Below are positions 8,734 to 19,253 of a stretch of DNA of 64,000 nt, in pieces. Position numbers and translations under genes: made by a program. The DNA comes from JAPPHY01 sp034423135 (GTDB lineage Bacteria > Chloroflexota > Dehalococcoidia > Lucifugimonadales > UBA2985), in assembly GCA_034423135.1 (NCBI GenBank), contig DAOUJC010000011.1, positions 211,436-275,435 of the forward strand, read 5' to 3'. The first letter of the stretch is position 1. Each line of letters opens with the position of its first letter. A model generated the notes under the pieces. It was not told the origin of the DNA. It saw only the letters and a program-made list of their open reading frames with translations, and did not search any database.

Positions 8734-9075
8734 CTAAAGGTAGCTCTCGAAGCGGTTGCGGCTGTCGACCAGAATGTTGTGTTCCGTGACCGGGCTGTCG
8801 GTCAGCTCGAACCCCATGACGATGATCTGGTCGCCCACCTTGATTAGGTGAGAGGCTGCGCCGTTCATGCAGATGACGCCTGAGCCTCTTTCGCCCACCA
8901 TCACGTAGGTCTCAAGCCTGGCGCCGTTGGTGTTGTCCACCACCAGCACTCGCTCGCCGGGCCACAGGCCCGCTTTATCGATGAGGTCTTCGTCGATGGT
9001 GATACTGCCGACGTAGTCGAGGTTGGCCTCCGTGACGGTGGCCTTGTGTATCTTCGATCTCAGGAGCCAGCGCAT
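8734..9075 (-). CDS. panD: Aspartate 1-decarboxylase
   Basis: PanD makes beta-alanine from aspartate for pantothenate and CoA synthesis. The 113-residue proenzyme contains the self-cleavage site YVGSITID: cleavage between Gly23 and Ser24 creates the pyruvoyl group. Other family features are KIHKATVTEANLDY, the tyrosine and basic residues around it, and NGAASHL near the C-terminus. The ATG at 9075 was chosen because GGGGAG precedes it at good spacing and it aligns with the family N-terminus; an upstream TTG would add 12 residues. A TATAAT at 9129-9124 upstream could be its -10 box. Confidence 0.93.
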   Translation of the reverse strand: MRWLLRSKIHKATVTEANLDYVGSITIDEDLIDKAGLWPGERVLVVDNTNGARLETYVMVGERGSGVICMNGAASHLIKVGDQIIVMGFELTDSPVTEHNILVDSRNRFESYL

Positions 9076-9180
9076 AGGTACGAGTCTCCCCTTTCTCAGT
9101 GGAAGCTCCAAGTCAACCGCCCAATTATACTACAGATTACGATGGGCGGAAGTGGGGGGTGAGGGGACGGCGCCTGGTGC

Positions 9181-9262
9181 CCGCTCAAATGGTTCGACGG
9201 GGCTCACCATGAGCGGGCTGATCCTGTCCGCTCACCCTGAGCCTGTCGAAGGGCGTGAGCGG
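9181..9262. repeat. Two copies of the dispersed GC-rich palindrome
   Basis: Copies at 9181-9217 and 9228-9262. Both have outer arms CCGCTCA and TGAGCGG. The first carries the core GGTTCGAC-GGGCTCACCA (subtype B). The second carries CCCTGAGCCTGTCGAAGGG (subtype A). They lie between panD and the broken EEP-family gene. Confidence 0.85.
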
Positions 9263-9268
9263 ACATAC

Positions 9269-10096
9269 TCACGCCGCCTCAATCACCAGGCGGCAGTGAT
9301 CGCTGGGCCCCCACTCATCCGGCTCGTTGAGGGCGTGGACGCTCATCGATTCCAGGAGCGGCCGGGACGCAAAGACGAAATCCAGCTGACGCGTGGCGGA
9401 TTCCGGTGTTTGCCGAGTGGTGTGGTACGTCGGCACGTTCCTGCTGTCTCTCGGCAGCTCGCCCGGCTAGGGGTCGGCCTGCCGCCCGTTCGGATACTGT
9501 GGCCCTGCGAACGGCAGCCCCACGGCCTCCATCCTGTCGAATACCGTACGGTATCGCGCCGCCCAGTACTGACTGCCGTACTCCCCGTAGCCGCGGAGAA
9601 TGTTGAGGTCACCAGCGGCGATGATGCGATGACCGTGCTCCCTGCCGATGAAGGCCTCCGATATATCCGAAACGACTCGATGCGCGGAGCCGTCGGATAC
9701 AATCCAGTTGCCGCCGGCGGTTTCGCGGGGATACCGCCACTGCGCGTACATCGATACCACAAAGAGCGGCTCGCCATCCAGCGGCGTGATGCGAGCGGCG
9801 GCAAGCGTGCCCGGGGTGCTGATGGCGAAGGCGCTCGTGTCGGCTTTGGCGATGGGCCTGGACTCAATCCACTCCACCTTGACCCTGTCCGACAGCCTGA
9901 CGATTGCCGTGCGCCATCGCTGCGGCTGCCGGTAGCCGCCGGTAATCTCGAATGGACCGGGGTTGACCTCCACGCGGTCGGCCATGTCCTCAGGCGGTGG
10001 TGCAGCCTCCTGTAGGAGGGCCAGGTCGGCGTCCATATCCGGAAGCCGACGCCACGGCTCCTCCCTACGAGCTATGTTCCACGAGACGATTCTCAT
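9269..10096 (-). pseudogene. EEP-family hydrolase interrupted by an in-frame amber codon
   Basis: The ATG at 10096 opens MRIVSWNIARRE, the N-terminus of the endonuclease/exonuclease/phosphatase family. LLQEA and AAGDLNILRGYG follow as metal-binding and catalytic segments. Codon 210 is TAG (9469-9467), just after GRQADP. The same frame then continues without another stop for 65 codons to TGA at 9271-9269 and contains the expected C-terminal motifs TRQLDFVFASR and GPSDHCRLVIE. A tryptophan (TGG) at the TAG position would restore a full-length 275-residue protein. TAG ends many genes here, so recoding is unlikely. A recent nonsense mutation or a base-call error explains it best. Confidence 0.8.
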
Positions 10097-10308
10097 AACG
10101 GTGCCTCCCGCCAATTGCCAGGCTGGTCTCAACCCTAGCACATGGGGTGCTTCAGGCGCATTCAAGGGCCTCGCGGCTAGTGCCAGGGTTTGGCTGTGGG
10201 CGCGTGCTAGGGATGTCACACCCGTCGCTCTCTCTCGCCGCGCTGGATTGCGGCTTCCGCCACAATGACGGCGGACGGTTGCAGGCAGCCATCGCCCGCC
10301 TCCATTCG

Positions 10309-10337
10309 TTGACAGCCCGCAAGCTCGGTGGTAACTT
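10309..10337 (+). promoter_or_regulatory. Sigma70-type promoter of ileS
   Basis: TTGACA at 10309-10314, a 17-base spacer and TAACTT at 10332-10337. Transcription would start near 10344, giving an 80-base leader before ileS. Confidence 0.55.
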
Positions 10338-10351
10338 AACGCCGACCTGGC

Positions 10352-10404
10352 GGGGACGAGATGCTCGGCCGGGCGTTCCCGTCCCTAATGGGGCGGGCTT
10401 TTTT
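10352..10404 (+). promoter_or_regulatory. Attenuator-like leader with intrinsic terminator before ileS
   Basis: CCCGTCCC-TAAT-GGGGCGGG (10378-10397) forms an 8-bp GC-rich hairpin followed by CTTTTTT (10398-10404), a classic intrinsic terminator 21 bases upstream of the ileS ATG. An alternative stem pairs GGGGACG (10352-10358) with CGTTCCC (10374-10380). The two stems share CCC at 10378-10380, so they exclude each other. A terminator between a gene and its own promoter implies conditional read-through. The signal is not identified. Confidence 0.6.
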
Positions 10405-10425
10405 GATGAACTTCAGGAGCGTCCT

Positions 10426-13557
<3,132 letters not shown>

Positions 13558-13571
13558 GGGTGGAAGGCCGT

Positions 13572-13668
13572 CCGCTCATGTCCTTCGACAGGCTCAGGAT
13601 GAGCGGACGATCTGCGCTGCCGCCTTCCCAACCCGCTCGTGGTGAGCTTGTCGAACCATTCGAGCGGG
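13572..13668. repeat. Two copies of the dispersed palindrome
   Basis: Copies at 13572-13606 (core TCCTTCGACAGGCTCAGGA, subtype A) and 13632-13668 (core TGGTGAGCTTGTCGAACCA, subtype B). They fill most of the gap between the convergent ileS and ABM-like genes. Confidence 0.85.
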
Positions 13669-13738
13669 GCAGATATCCGTGTAGGTGCGGCTGCTATTGA
13701 GGCTCGCGCGGGCAAGCCCAACTGCCAGTTAACTGAAT

Positions 13739-14344
13739 CTAGACCTGCAGCACGATCTCGAACTGCTCAGCCGTAAACGGCAGGGTCGTGAAGTTGCTTC
13801 TGGCCGGCGGCCTCCACGAGCCGCCCCGTTCGCCCGGTGGAGCGAACTCAGTGTGAAGCGTAAAGCCCACGAACCTGTTGTCGGAGCCGAGCTCGCGAAG
13901 AAGGAGACGCCTCACAAACCGCGGATCGCCCTCCTTGGCGCCCTCCCAGTAAACCCTGCGGCTCTCGATGAAGGCGGGCACAGCGCCATCCACGTCGACG
14001 ATGAAGTCGTTCAGGTTGACGACGCCAGCGCGGCCGGGGCCGTCGATCTCCAACACTACCTCGTAGCCCAATCCGCTGCCGATTGCGGTAAACAAGCCGG
14101 TGGTCGGGTTGGCCTTCAGGAAGCTCACCAATGCCGCGGATTGGACGGCGGCGCGCCAGGCCTCCCGGCTGTCCCACAGCGTTAGACTAGTGTACTTGTC
14201 CAGATGTGCGAGCGAGTTCAAGATGAAGGATCCCTGGAATCCAGGCTGAGCCTGCAGGATTTCACTAACACTCGCGCTCCACGCCAGGTAGTCCCTGACG
14301 TTCCCCACAGGCACGATTCCCTCTCGGCGCGTCACAAACGTCAT
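13739..14344 (-). CDS. Two-domain ABM-like protein of unknown function
   Basis: A 201-residue cytoplasmic protein. Residues 15-100 (LAWSASVSEILQAQPGFQGSF through LTLWDSREAWRAAVQS) resemble the antibiotic biosynthesis monooxygenase/stress-responsive alpha-beta barrel fold. There the pattern of a GF-S followed by a W-S/D-xEAWxA helix is typical. The second half (FIVDVDGAVPAFIESRRVYWEGAKEGDPRF) may be a divergent second barrel. AAGGGGCC precedes the ATG. It is followed by an SDR gene on the same strand. Function unknown; a heme- or cofactor-free small-molecule oxygenase role is only a guess. Confidence 0.6.
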   Translation of the reverse strand: MTFVTRREGIVPVGNVRDYLAWSASVSEILQAQPGFQGSFILNSLAHLDKYTSLTLWDSREAWRAAVQSAALVSFLKANPTTGLFTAIGSGLGYEVVLEIDGPGRAGVVNLNDFIVDVDGAVPAFIESRRVYWEGAKEGDPRFVRRLLLRELGSDNRFVGFTLHTEFAPPGERGGSWRPPARSNFTTLPFTAEQFEIVLQV

Positions 14345-14396
14345 GGCCGGCCCCTTCTAGTATCGCGTTCAGTCGGTGGGTTCATCCAGGACTCCC

Positions 14397-15152
14397 TCAG
14401 TTGTCCCTTCTCATGAGGCTGAAGCTCTGGGCGGTCGGCCCTCTGTCGGGCTGCGTGGCCAGGAATAGCGCCAGCTTGGTTACGTCCTCAGGCGACTTCA
14501 GCCACTCGCTTTCGATGTTGAAGACCGACCCTTCCGGTCGGGGAGCGGTGTCTGCGGGCGACCTGGTGTCCACGGGACCGGGAATCAGCTCGTTGACACT
14601 GATGTCGTAGTCCCAGAGCTCCTGCGCGGCCACGCGGGTGAGCATCCATAGCCCAGCCTTGGAGCATGCGTACGCCGACGAAGCAACTCTCCCGCGGTGG
14701 CCTATGCCGGATCCCACGGTGATGATCTTGCCGCTTCCCCTAGCCTTCAGGTGGGGGATGGCTGCCCGGACGGTGTAGTACGCTCCTACCAGATTCACCT
14801 CCAACGTCGCGAGCCACATGTGGGGATCGCCGTCGTCGACTCGACCGCTGTCAAGCCGCCCACCGGCGTTGACGACCACGATGTCGATGCCCCCGAAGTG
14901 CTCTGCGGCGACCCTGAACATCTGCTCCACCGTCTCCAGCTTTGTGACGTCCGTCTGGACAGCGAGTCCGTTACCGCCGGAGCTCTCGATCTCCCTGACC
15001 GTGTCCTCAATCTCGGACGAGGTGCGCGCGGCGCAGCAGACGCCCGCTCCCTCGCGCGCATAGGCGAGAGCAATGGCCCTACCGATGCCTCTGCCGGCGC
15101 CCGTCACCACCGCGACCTTGCCTTCCAGGCTGAGAGACTGTGCCGTCATCAT
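14397..15152 (-). CDS. Short-chain dehydrogenase/reductase
   Basis: A classical SDR of 251 residues. The nucleotide-binding motif is VVTGAGRGIGRAIALA (14-29), the structural motif is NAGG, the catalytic Ser lies in TVGSGIGHRG, and the catalytic Tyr-Lys pair is in SAYACSKAG (YxxxK). It should oxidise or reduce a small alcohol or ketone with NAD(P)(H); the substrate is unknown. A tandem ATG-ATG start follows GCGAGGAA, so the first residue may be either Met. It lies between the LicD-like gene and the ABM-like gene, all on the minus strand. Confidence 0.88.
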   Translation of the reverse strand: MMTAQSLSLEGKVAVVTGAGRGIGRAIALAYAREGAGVCCAARTSSEIEDTVREIESSGGNGLAVQTDVTKLETVEQMFRVAAEHFGGIDIVVVNAGGRLDSGRVDDGDPHMWLATLEVNLVGAYYTVRAAIPHLKARGSGKIITVGSGIGHRGRVASSAYACSKAGLWMLTRVAAQELWDYDISVNELIPGPVDTRSPADTAPRPEGSVFNIESEWLKSPEDVTKLALFLATQPDRGPTAQSFSLMRRDN

Positions 15153-15225
15153 TTCCTCGCTGGGGCGGTTTGGGAATCCGGCGGGCTACCTTCGCCCGCT
15201 TCAACTGCGCCAGCCCCGCCAGCCG

Positions 15226-16116
15226 TCACTCCGGCGTAAGCACGTTCCCTAGGGTGCCGATTTCGCCCGATGCCCGGCTGGCGGCCGCCGCAAGTGAGTC
15301 GGCCCTGTACACGTAGCTCATGTCGGGCTTCAGCTCCTCCATGTAGAGCACCTGCTCGTGGCCCGGGTATCTGACGACCACGGAGTACCACCCAGCGTCC
15401 GGCACGACCACCTGGGCAATCCCATCGCCGTCGCTCGTGAAGCGGCCGACGCCTACGAGCCTTATCTCGGCACCAGGCACCGGGCGTCCGTGATCGTCCA
15501 GCACCCTGAATCTGCTTGGGCGGCCAGCCGATTCCTCGTCGGCAATGCCTGCGACGACGTCCTGCTCGTACTCTCCCGGTCTCTTGGGGGTCATCCACTC
15601 TTCGCCGTACTTCAGGCGCAGGTACTCTTCGGGCGGACTCGGCACCATGAACTTCTCGCCCAGGAAGTCGACCTCCTTGGGGCTGATGAACAGCTCGGCG
15701 GGCAGGCGAATGCCCGGAAAGGTATGGATGTGGTCGTCCACGGGGATAACACAGCTCCAGTCGACCCTGACGAAGTCCTTCATCATCGACATCGACCTGT
15801 ACTCCCTGACCGTGTTCTCACCCACGTAGAACCCGCTCTCAGTGAAGACCCTGGCTACCTCTTGCCTGTACTCCTCCGTCAGGCCGTTTATGCCGAGAAC
15901 CGAAATCAGGTCTACGTCGTCGTCCCAGGGGATGAAGGCGTTGTCGCGGACAGCTGCGAGGCACGTGCCGGAGTTGAGCATGAAGACCACACCCATCTGC
16001 TCGAATATGCGCTTGGCTTCCTTCAGATTGCGCTCCGCCGCGCCTGCGTCGATCGGAGGGCTGAACCTCAGGGAGTAGTCGAGAGTCGCCTTGTCACTAC
16101 CGTTGCCTGTCGTCAT
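15226..16116 (-). CDS. LicD-like phosphotransferase/nucleotidyltransferase with C-terminal Ig-like domain
   Basis: 296 residues. The first ~190 match the LicD/fukutin family: VVFMLNSGTCLAAVRD followed by FIPWDDDVDLI, with the metal-binding Asp cluster near 65-75, and EYLRLKYGEEWMTPKRP as the family's closing segment. LicD proteins transfer phosphocholine or related groups to cell-surface glycans. From about residue 200 a separate domain follows (FRVLDDHGRPVPGAEIRLVGVGRFTSDGDGIAQV), which looks like a carboxypeptidase-regulatory/Ig-like beta-sandwich. The ATG at 16116 was chosen over an upstream GTG because GGGAGG lies 11 bases before it. No signal peptide, so the Ig-like domain would be cytoplasmic, which is unusual. 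Confidence 0.72.
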   Translation of the reverse strand: MTTGNGSDKATLDYSLRFSPPIDAGAAERNLKEAKRIFEQMGVVFMLNSGTCLAAVRDNAFIPWDDDVDLISVLGINGLTEEYRQEVARVFTESGFYVGENTVREYRSMSMMKDFVRVDWSCVIPVDDHIHTFPGIRLPAELFISPKEVDFLGEKFMVPSPPEEYLRLKYGEEWMTPKRPGEYEQDVVAGIADEESAGRPSRFRVLDDHGRPVPGAEIRLVGVGRFTSDGDGIAQVVVPDAGWYSVVVRYPGHEQVLYMEELKPDMSYVYRADSLAAAASRASGEIGTLGNVLTPE

Positions 16117-16388
16117 GATAAGTTCCACCTCCCGATGAGAAGTGCCGGCAGGCCGAAGGCAAGCCGGTCAGCAGTTGGGTGATCGCAAGATGGCTATCAT
16201 ACTACGCTAGGCAACCCCGCGCCTACGCCGTCAGACGCCTGCTTTCGCGGGGCGGTTACCGACTTAAGGCCGGAGTGCCGGATGTGATCCCCATGAGGCC
16301 CGCGCTGTACTAGCGCCAAATTACCTGAGTTCGTAAGAACGTCAAGCGCCGGAGGCCATCCTGCGCCCTCTAGCCAAGCGGCGTAGGC

Positions 16389-16667
16389 TCAGCCTTCCTC
16401 AAGCTGTATTCCGGCCGTTGCGAAGACCGATTCCGGTGCGTTGTGCTGCTCCAGCCACAACGCGACCTCGTTTTCGCTCCACAGTGGGCGAAGACTGGAC
16501 TTGGTGCTGCCATCTTCCCACAAGACGACGACAAAATATGTCCCGTTGGGAGAAAGATACAGCGATTCCCGGTAGTCGTCGCCCACGGCGTTGAAGAACG
16601 GGGTCGCGGTGTGGATATGGGTGGACTTCTCCGTGTCGTATATCTTCCTGCCTACAATCTTGCGCAC
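16389..16667 (-). CDS. Small protein of the KIVGRKIYDT type, partner of the PaREP1-like gene
   Basis: 92 residues starting VRKIVGRKIYDTEKST. Short proteins beginning with a K-I-x-G-K-x-Y-D-T phrase, with SLYLSPNGTYFVVV in the middle and a W-S-E-N-E-VALWLEQHN helix at the end, are often found encoded in accessory regions. Their function is not established. The GTG at 16667 was chosen because AGGAG precedes it at 7 bases; the longer frame to 16700 overlaps the upstream gene. The gap to the HEPN-like gene is 19 bases, so the two are likely co-transcribed and may form a regulated pair. Confidence 0.55.
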   Translation of the reverse strand: MRKIVGRKIYDTEKSTHIHTATPFFNAVGDDYRESLYLSPNGTYFVVVLWEDGSTKSSLRPLWSENEVALWLEQHNAPESVFATAGIQLEEG

Positions 16668-16686
16668 TTTGGCACTCCTTGCCTGC

Positions 16687-17046
16687 TCACGGAAGATCAA
16701 GCAGGGCTTCCACTCTAGTCACAAATACGTCCACTTGCCCCAGGGCATGCACTACCATAGCAGTGCTCCATTCGCCTTCGTAGAAATTCGTGTGCAGCGC
16801 GCTGGCTTGATTGAAGAGCGTCCCCAAAGTCTGGTCTCCCGTCTCGTCGATGAGGTTAGCCACTGCCCGGTCCAGATTGCGGTGTTGGCGGTGAGGCCAG
16901 CCTCGTTCGTCGGCCGCAGCCTTGATGATCTGCGATGCGGCGCCCCATCCCTTCTCGGAAGCCTGGCGCAGGTCGCCCATCGCTAGCTCTGCGATGGCCT
17001 GTCGAAGGAATGCGCGGCTCTGTTCTCTGTAAGTAGGCTCGACCAA
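16687..17046 (-). CDS. PaREP1/HEPN-like domain protein
   Basis: 119 residues, all-helical. The phrases ELAMGDLRQASEKGWGAASQIIKAAADERGW, HRNLDRAVANL and ASALHTNFYEGEW match the PaREP1/PaREP8 group of HEPN-like proteins. These keep the four-helix fold but usually lack a clear Rx4-6H ribonuclease motif; none is obvious here either. The TTG start follows GGGAG at 5 bases. A TATAAT box sits at 17083-17078 about 30 bases upstream, so the gene is probably promoter-proximal. The role may be nucleotide or RNA binding; partnership with the downstream small protein is inferred from spacing. Confidence 0.65.
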   Translation of the reverse strand: MVEPTYREQSRAFLRQAIAELAMGDLRQASEKGWGAASQIIKAAADERGWPHRQHRNLDRAVANLIDETGDQTLGTLFNQASALHTNFYEGEWSTAMVVHALGQVDVFVTRVEALLDLP

Positions 17047-17206
17047 CTCAACTCCCGTCGCTGAATGTCACGCCTACATTATACCAAGGACTGTGGGGAG
17101 TCATATAGCGGCTGTGACGCAATTGGTTGTCCGGCGTCCGCGCCACTCTACCGGACAGCATCGGGGGCTGCCCCACGCGCCGCCCGCGTCGGTGCCTACC
17201 CCGCGC

Positions 17207-18370
17207 CTACGCCGCCCGCCGCCGCCTCAGCGGCTGACCGCTCCGGTACGTGCCCACGCGCCACAGCCATTCCGCGGGGCCGAACAGGAAGCGGTTGAGC
17301 CACGCCGTCGACCACCACATCTGCAAGCCCCACACCGCAAACACGAATACCAGCACGGCGGCCCGGTTCACGTACTCGGCGTCGCTGAGCAGAGTCGTCA
17401 GGACCAGCACGCCCAGCACCGTCTGAGACAGGTAGTTGGTCAGCGCCATCCGTCCGACCGCCCGCAGCCGCTCCTTGAACCGGCTGTCGCCGCGGTTGTT
17501 CCAGAGGATGATGAGGCTCATGTATGCAAGCGCGCAGGGGATGGTGCCGAGAGTGTTCGGAATCTGGCCCACGAACGCAATCTCGCGGGAGTAGTCGTTG
17601 GCCGCGGTCACGATGACGCCTGCGGCAGCGAGCGGCAGGCCAATCGCAAGCCCGACAATCGCAGTCAGCCGGTACGTCCGAGCAGGCAGGCCGCCGTTCA
17701 TGAACCCGGCGCGGTACAGGCCCGCGCCCACCAGAATCAGCCCCAGCGCGCGCAGGAAGAAGCCTGAGAGGAAGATGTACGTTCTGGGCGCTTCGTCGTC
17801 GGTTTCGCCGGGCGTCCAGAGGCCGGACAGCGAGTCGTCTGTGGTGTTGGCAATGTTCTGCGCCGCAAGCGTGGCTGCGATCGACAGCGCGAACACGGCC
17901 ACGCCAAAGGCGATGAGCACCCGGTTCGGCAGCCTGCGCAGGCCGAGCAGGAACACCGACGACACCGCATACACCGCGAGAATGTCGCCTTCCCACACCA
18001 TGAGGTGAAGGACGCCAATCAGAAAGAGTAGCACGTTGCGCCACATGTTCAGCGCCACTGCGCTCCTGCCCTTGGCGGCGGCGCGGTCGATGAAGAGGAT
18101 CATGCCCGCGCCGAACAGCAGGGAGAACACCCCCATGAACCTCTGATCGACGAACACTTCGCCGAGGACGCCCACGGACCAGTCGAGCCACGTCTCCGAG
18201 CCGCCCGCGCTCAGGTTGAAGTATGGCGCGCCGCCGAACTTGTAGTTGACGGCGTTCATCAGCAGGATGCCAAGCACGGCAACCCCGCGGATGAGGTCGA
18301 GGCTGGTTATGCGCTCCGACTCACGGACTGGGCCGGAGTCGGCGGGTGCGGGCTGTGGTAGTGCTGCCAA
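17207..18370 (-). CDS. DUF418 family (YeiB-like) membrane protein
   Basis: A 387-residue polytopic membrane protein. It opens ERITSLDLIRGVAVLGILLMN, the hallmark of YeiB/DUF418 proteins, and contains FSLLFGAGMILF and the C-terminal DUF418 segment VGRMALTNYLSQTVLGVL through FNRFLFGPAEWLWR-like residues. About nine or ten hydrophobic helices are visible. Biochemical role unknown; the family resembles membrane acyltransferases in layout. The TTG at 18370 is the only start that keeps the conserved N-terminus, but no good ribosome site precedes it. It sits between two HEPN-like genes. Confidence 0.8.
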   Translation of the reverse strand: MAALPQPAPADSGPVRESERITSLDLIRGVAVLGILLMNAVNYKFGGAPYFNLSAGGSETWLDWSVGVLGEVFVDQRFMGVFSLLFGAGMILFIDRAAAKGRSAVALNMWRNVLLFLIGVLHLMVWEGDILAVYAVSSVFLLGLRRLPNRVLIAFGVAVFALSIAATLAAQNIANTTDDSLSGLWTPGETDDEAPRTYIFLSGFFLRALGLILVGAGLYRAGFMNGGLPARTYRLTAIVGLAIGLPLAAAGVIVTAANDYSREIAFVGQIPNTLGTIPCALAYMSLIILWNNRGDSRFKERLRAVGRMALTNYLSQTVLGVLVLTTLLSDAEYVNRAAVLVFVFAVWGLQMWWSTAWLNRFLFGPAEWLWRVGTYRSGQPLRRRRAA

Positions 18371-18376
18371 TAGGTG

Positions 18377-19090
18377 CTACTCTGAGAGGGAGGGGGTGTC
18401 GGCGCGGTTGTGGGGGTGGGCGGTCAATCGCTCTTCCTTCCACTGGCGGTAAGCGGAAACGACATCTATAAGGACCTTGCGGAAGGCCATCATGGCTCTG
18501 TTGCAGAAGTCTTTGGTAAGGTGCAACTCAAACTGTTTCACGCCATATGTCAAAGAGGATTCTCGCAATATCCCATTCGCCTTCGCAATAGGAATGACGT
18601 CATCTTTTTCGCCAAGCCCGCTTCCAGCGTGCATGATTTTGTTTCTGATCTTCCGATAGTCTGTGGCTTGCTTCCACTCGAGAGTACCTGCTGGAAAGCC
18701 CATTCCGAGCTTCTTGAGGTATTCCTTAGCACTATTCATGTAATCGCGGTTTCCCAAGTCTTGCACTGAACACTGGCTGTAGGTTTCCCTACGAGCCCGC
18801 TCACAGACTCGCACCAACTCATGCTCGAATAGTGCAAATGACGAAGCAAAGAAAGCGTGTAGGAATATGGCCTCAATTCCTTCTATTTCGAGATGCTCCT
18901 CGGCAAGATAGTCTCGGTAGTCATCCCGTCTAGGGTCGTTTTCTGGTTGGCTAGCAACTCCTTCTACCCTTTGTGCCAATTCCATCAGGTCTTTTTCCAT
19001 TTGCTGTACTACCGAGTCCAAGAGTTTCCGATATACATCGAACTTGGAAGCAATAACGAATTCGTTCCATTCGAACTTGATCGTGGTCAT
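18377..19090 (-). CDS. HEPN-like protein with Rx4H motif
   Basis: A protein of about 237 residues, mostly helical, visibly AT-richer than its neighbours. Near the middle is YRKIRNKIMHAGSG: the R-N-K-I-M-H stretch fits the Rx4-6H catalytic motif of HEPN ribonucleases. Upstream segments (FLHAFFASSFALFEHELVRVCERA) match the helix preceding that motif in RiboL-PSP/Cthe-type HEPN proteins, where a phenylalanine- and glutamate-rich helix packs on the active site. The start is uncertain: an ATG at 19108 in the same frame would add six residues. It ends 6 bases before the DUF418 gene. Foreign composition and motif suggest a defence or toxin role, which is inference. Confidence 0.6.
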   Translation of the reverse strand: MTTIKFEWNEFVIASKFDVYRKLLDSVVQQMEKDLMELAQRVEGVASQPENDPRRDDYRDYLAEEHLEIEGIEAIFLHAFFASSFALFEHELVRVCERARRETYSQCSVQDLGNRDYMNSAKEYLKKLGMGFPAGTLEWKQATDYRKIRNKIMHAGSGLGEKDDVIPIAKANGILRESSLTYGVKQFELHLTKDFCNRAMMAFRKVLIDVVSAYRQWKEERLTAHPHNRADTPSLSE

Positions 19091-19253
19091 AGTATCGGTT
19101 CTCTCCATCTGGACTCGTCAGAAGTTACATTCGGCGGGAGTGTATACTTTCTTCCAAGGTGGTAAAAGAAAGACACTGGCAATGGTGTGTGGATGGGATG
19201 GGGATTAGAATAATCTCAGAAGCAGGTGGCCGCCTATGTCTGACGGCAACTGC

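Noticed and set aside
10147..10425. A T-box riboswitch upstream of ileS (suggested by GGTGGTAAC near 10327 and the terminator before the gene)
   Set aside because: A good promoter (10309-10337) overlaps that sequence, which leaves only about 80 bases of leader, and no specifier stem is visible. Kept as a simpler attenuator-like leader.
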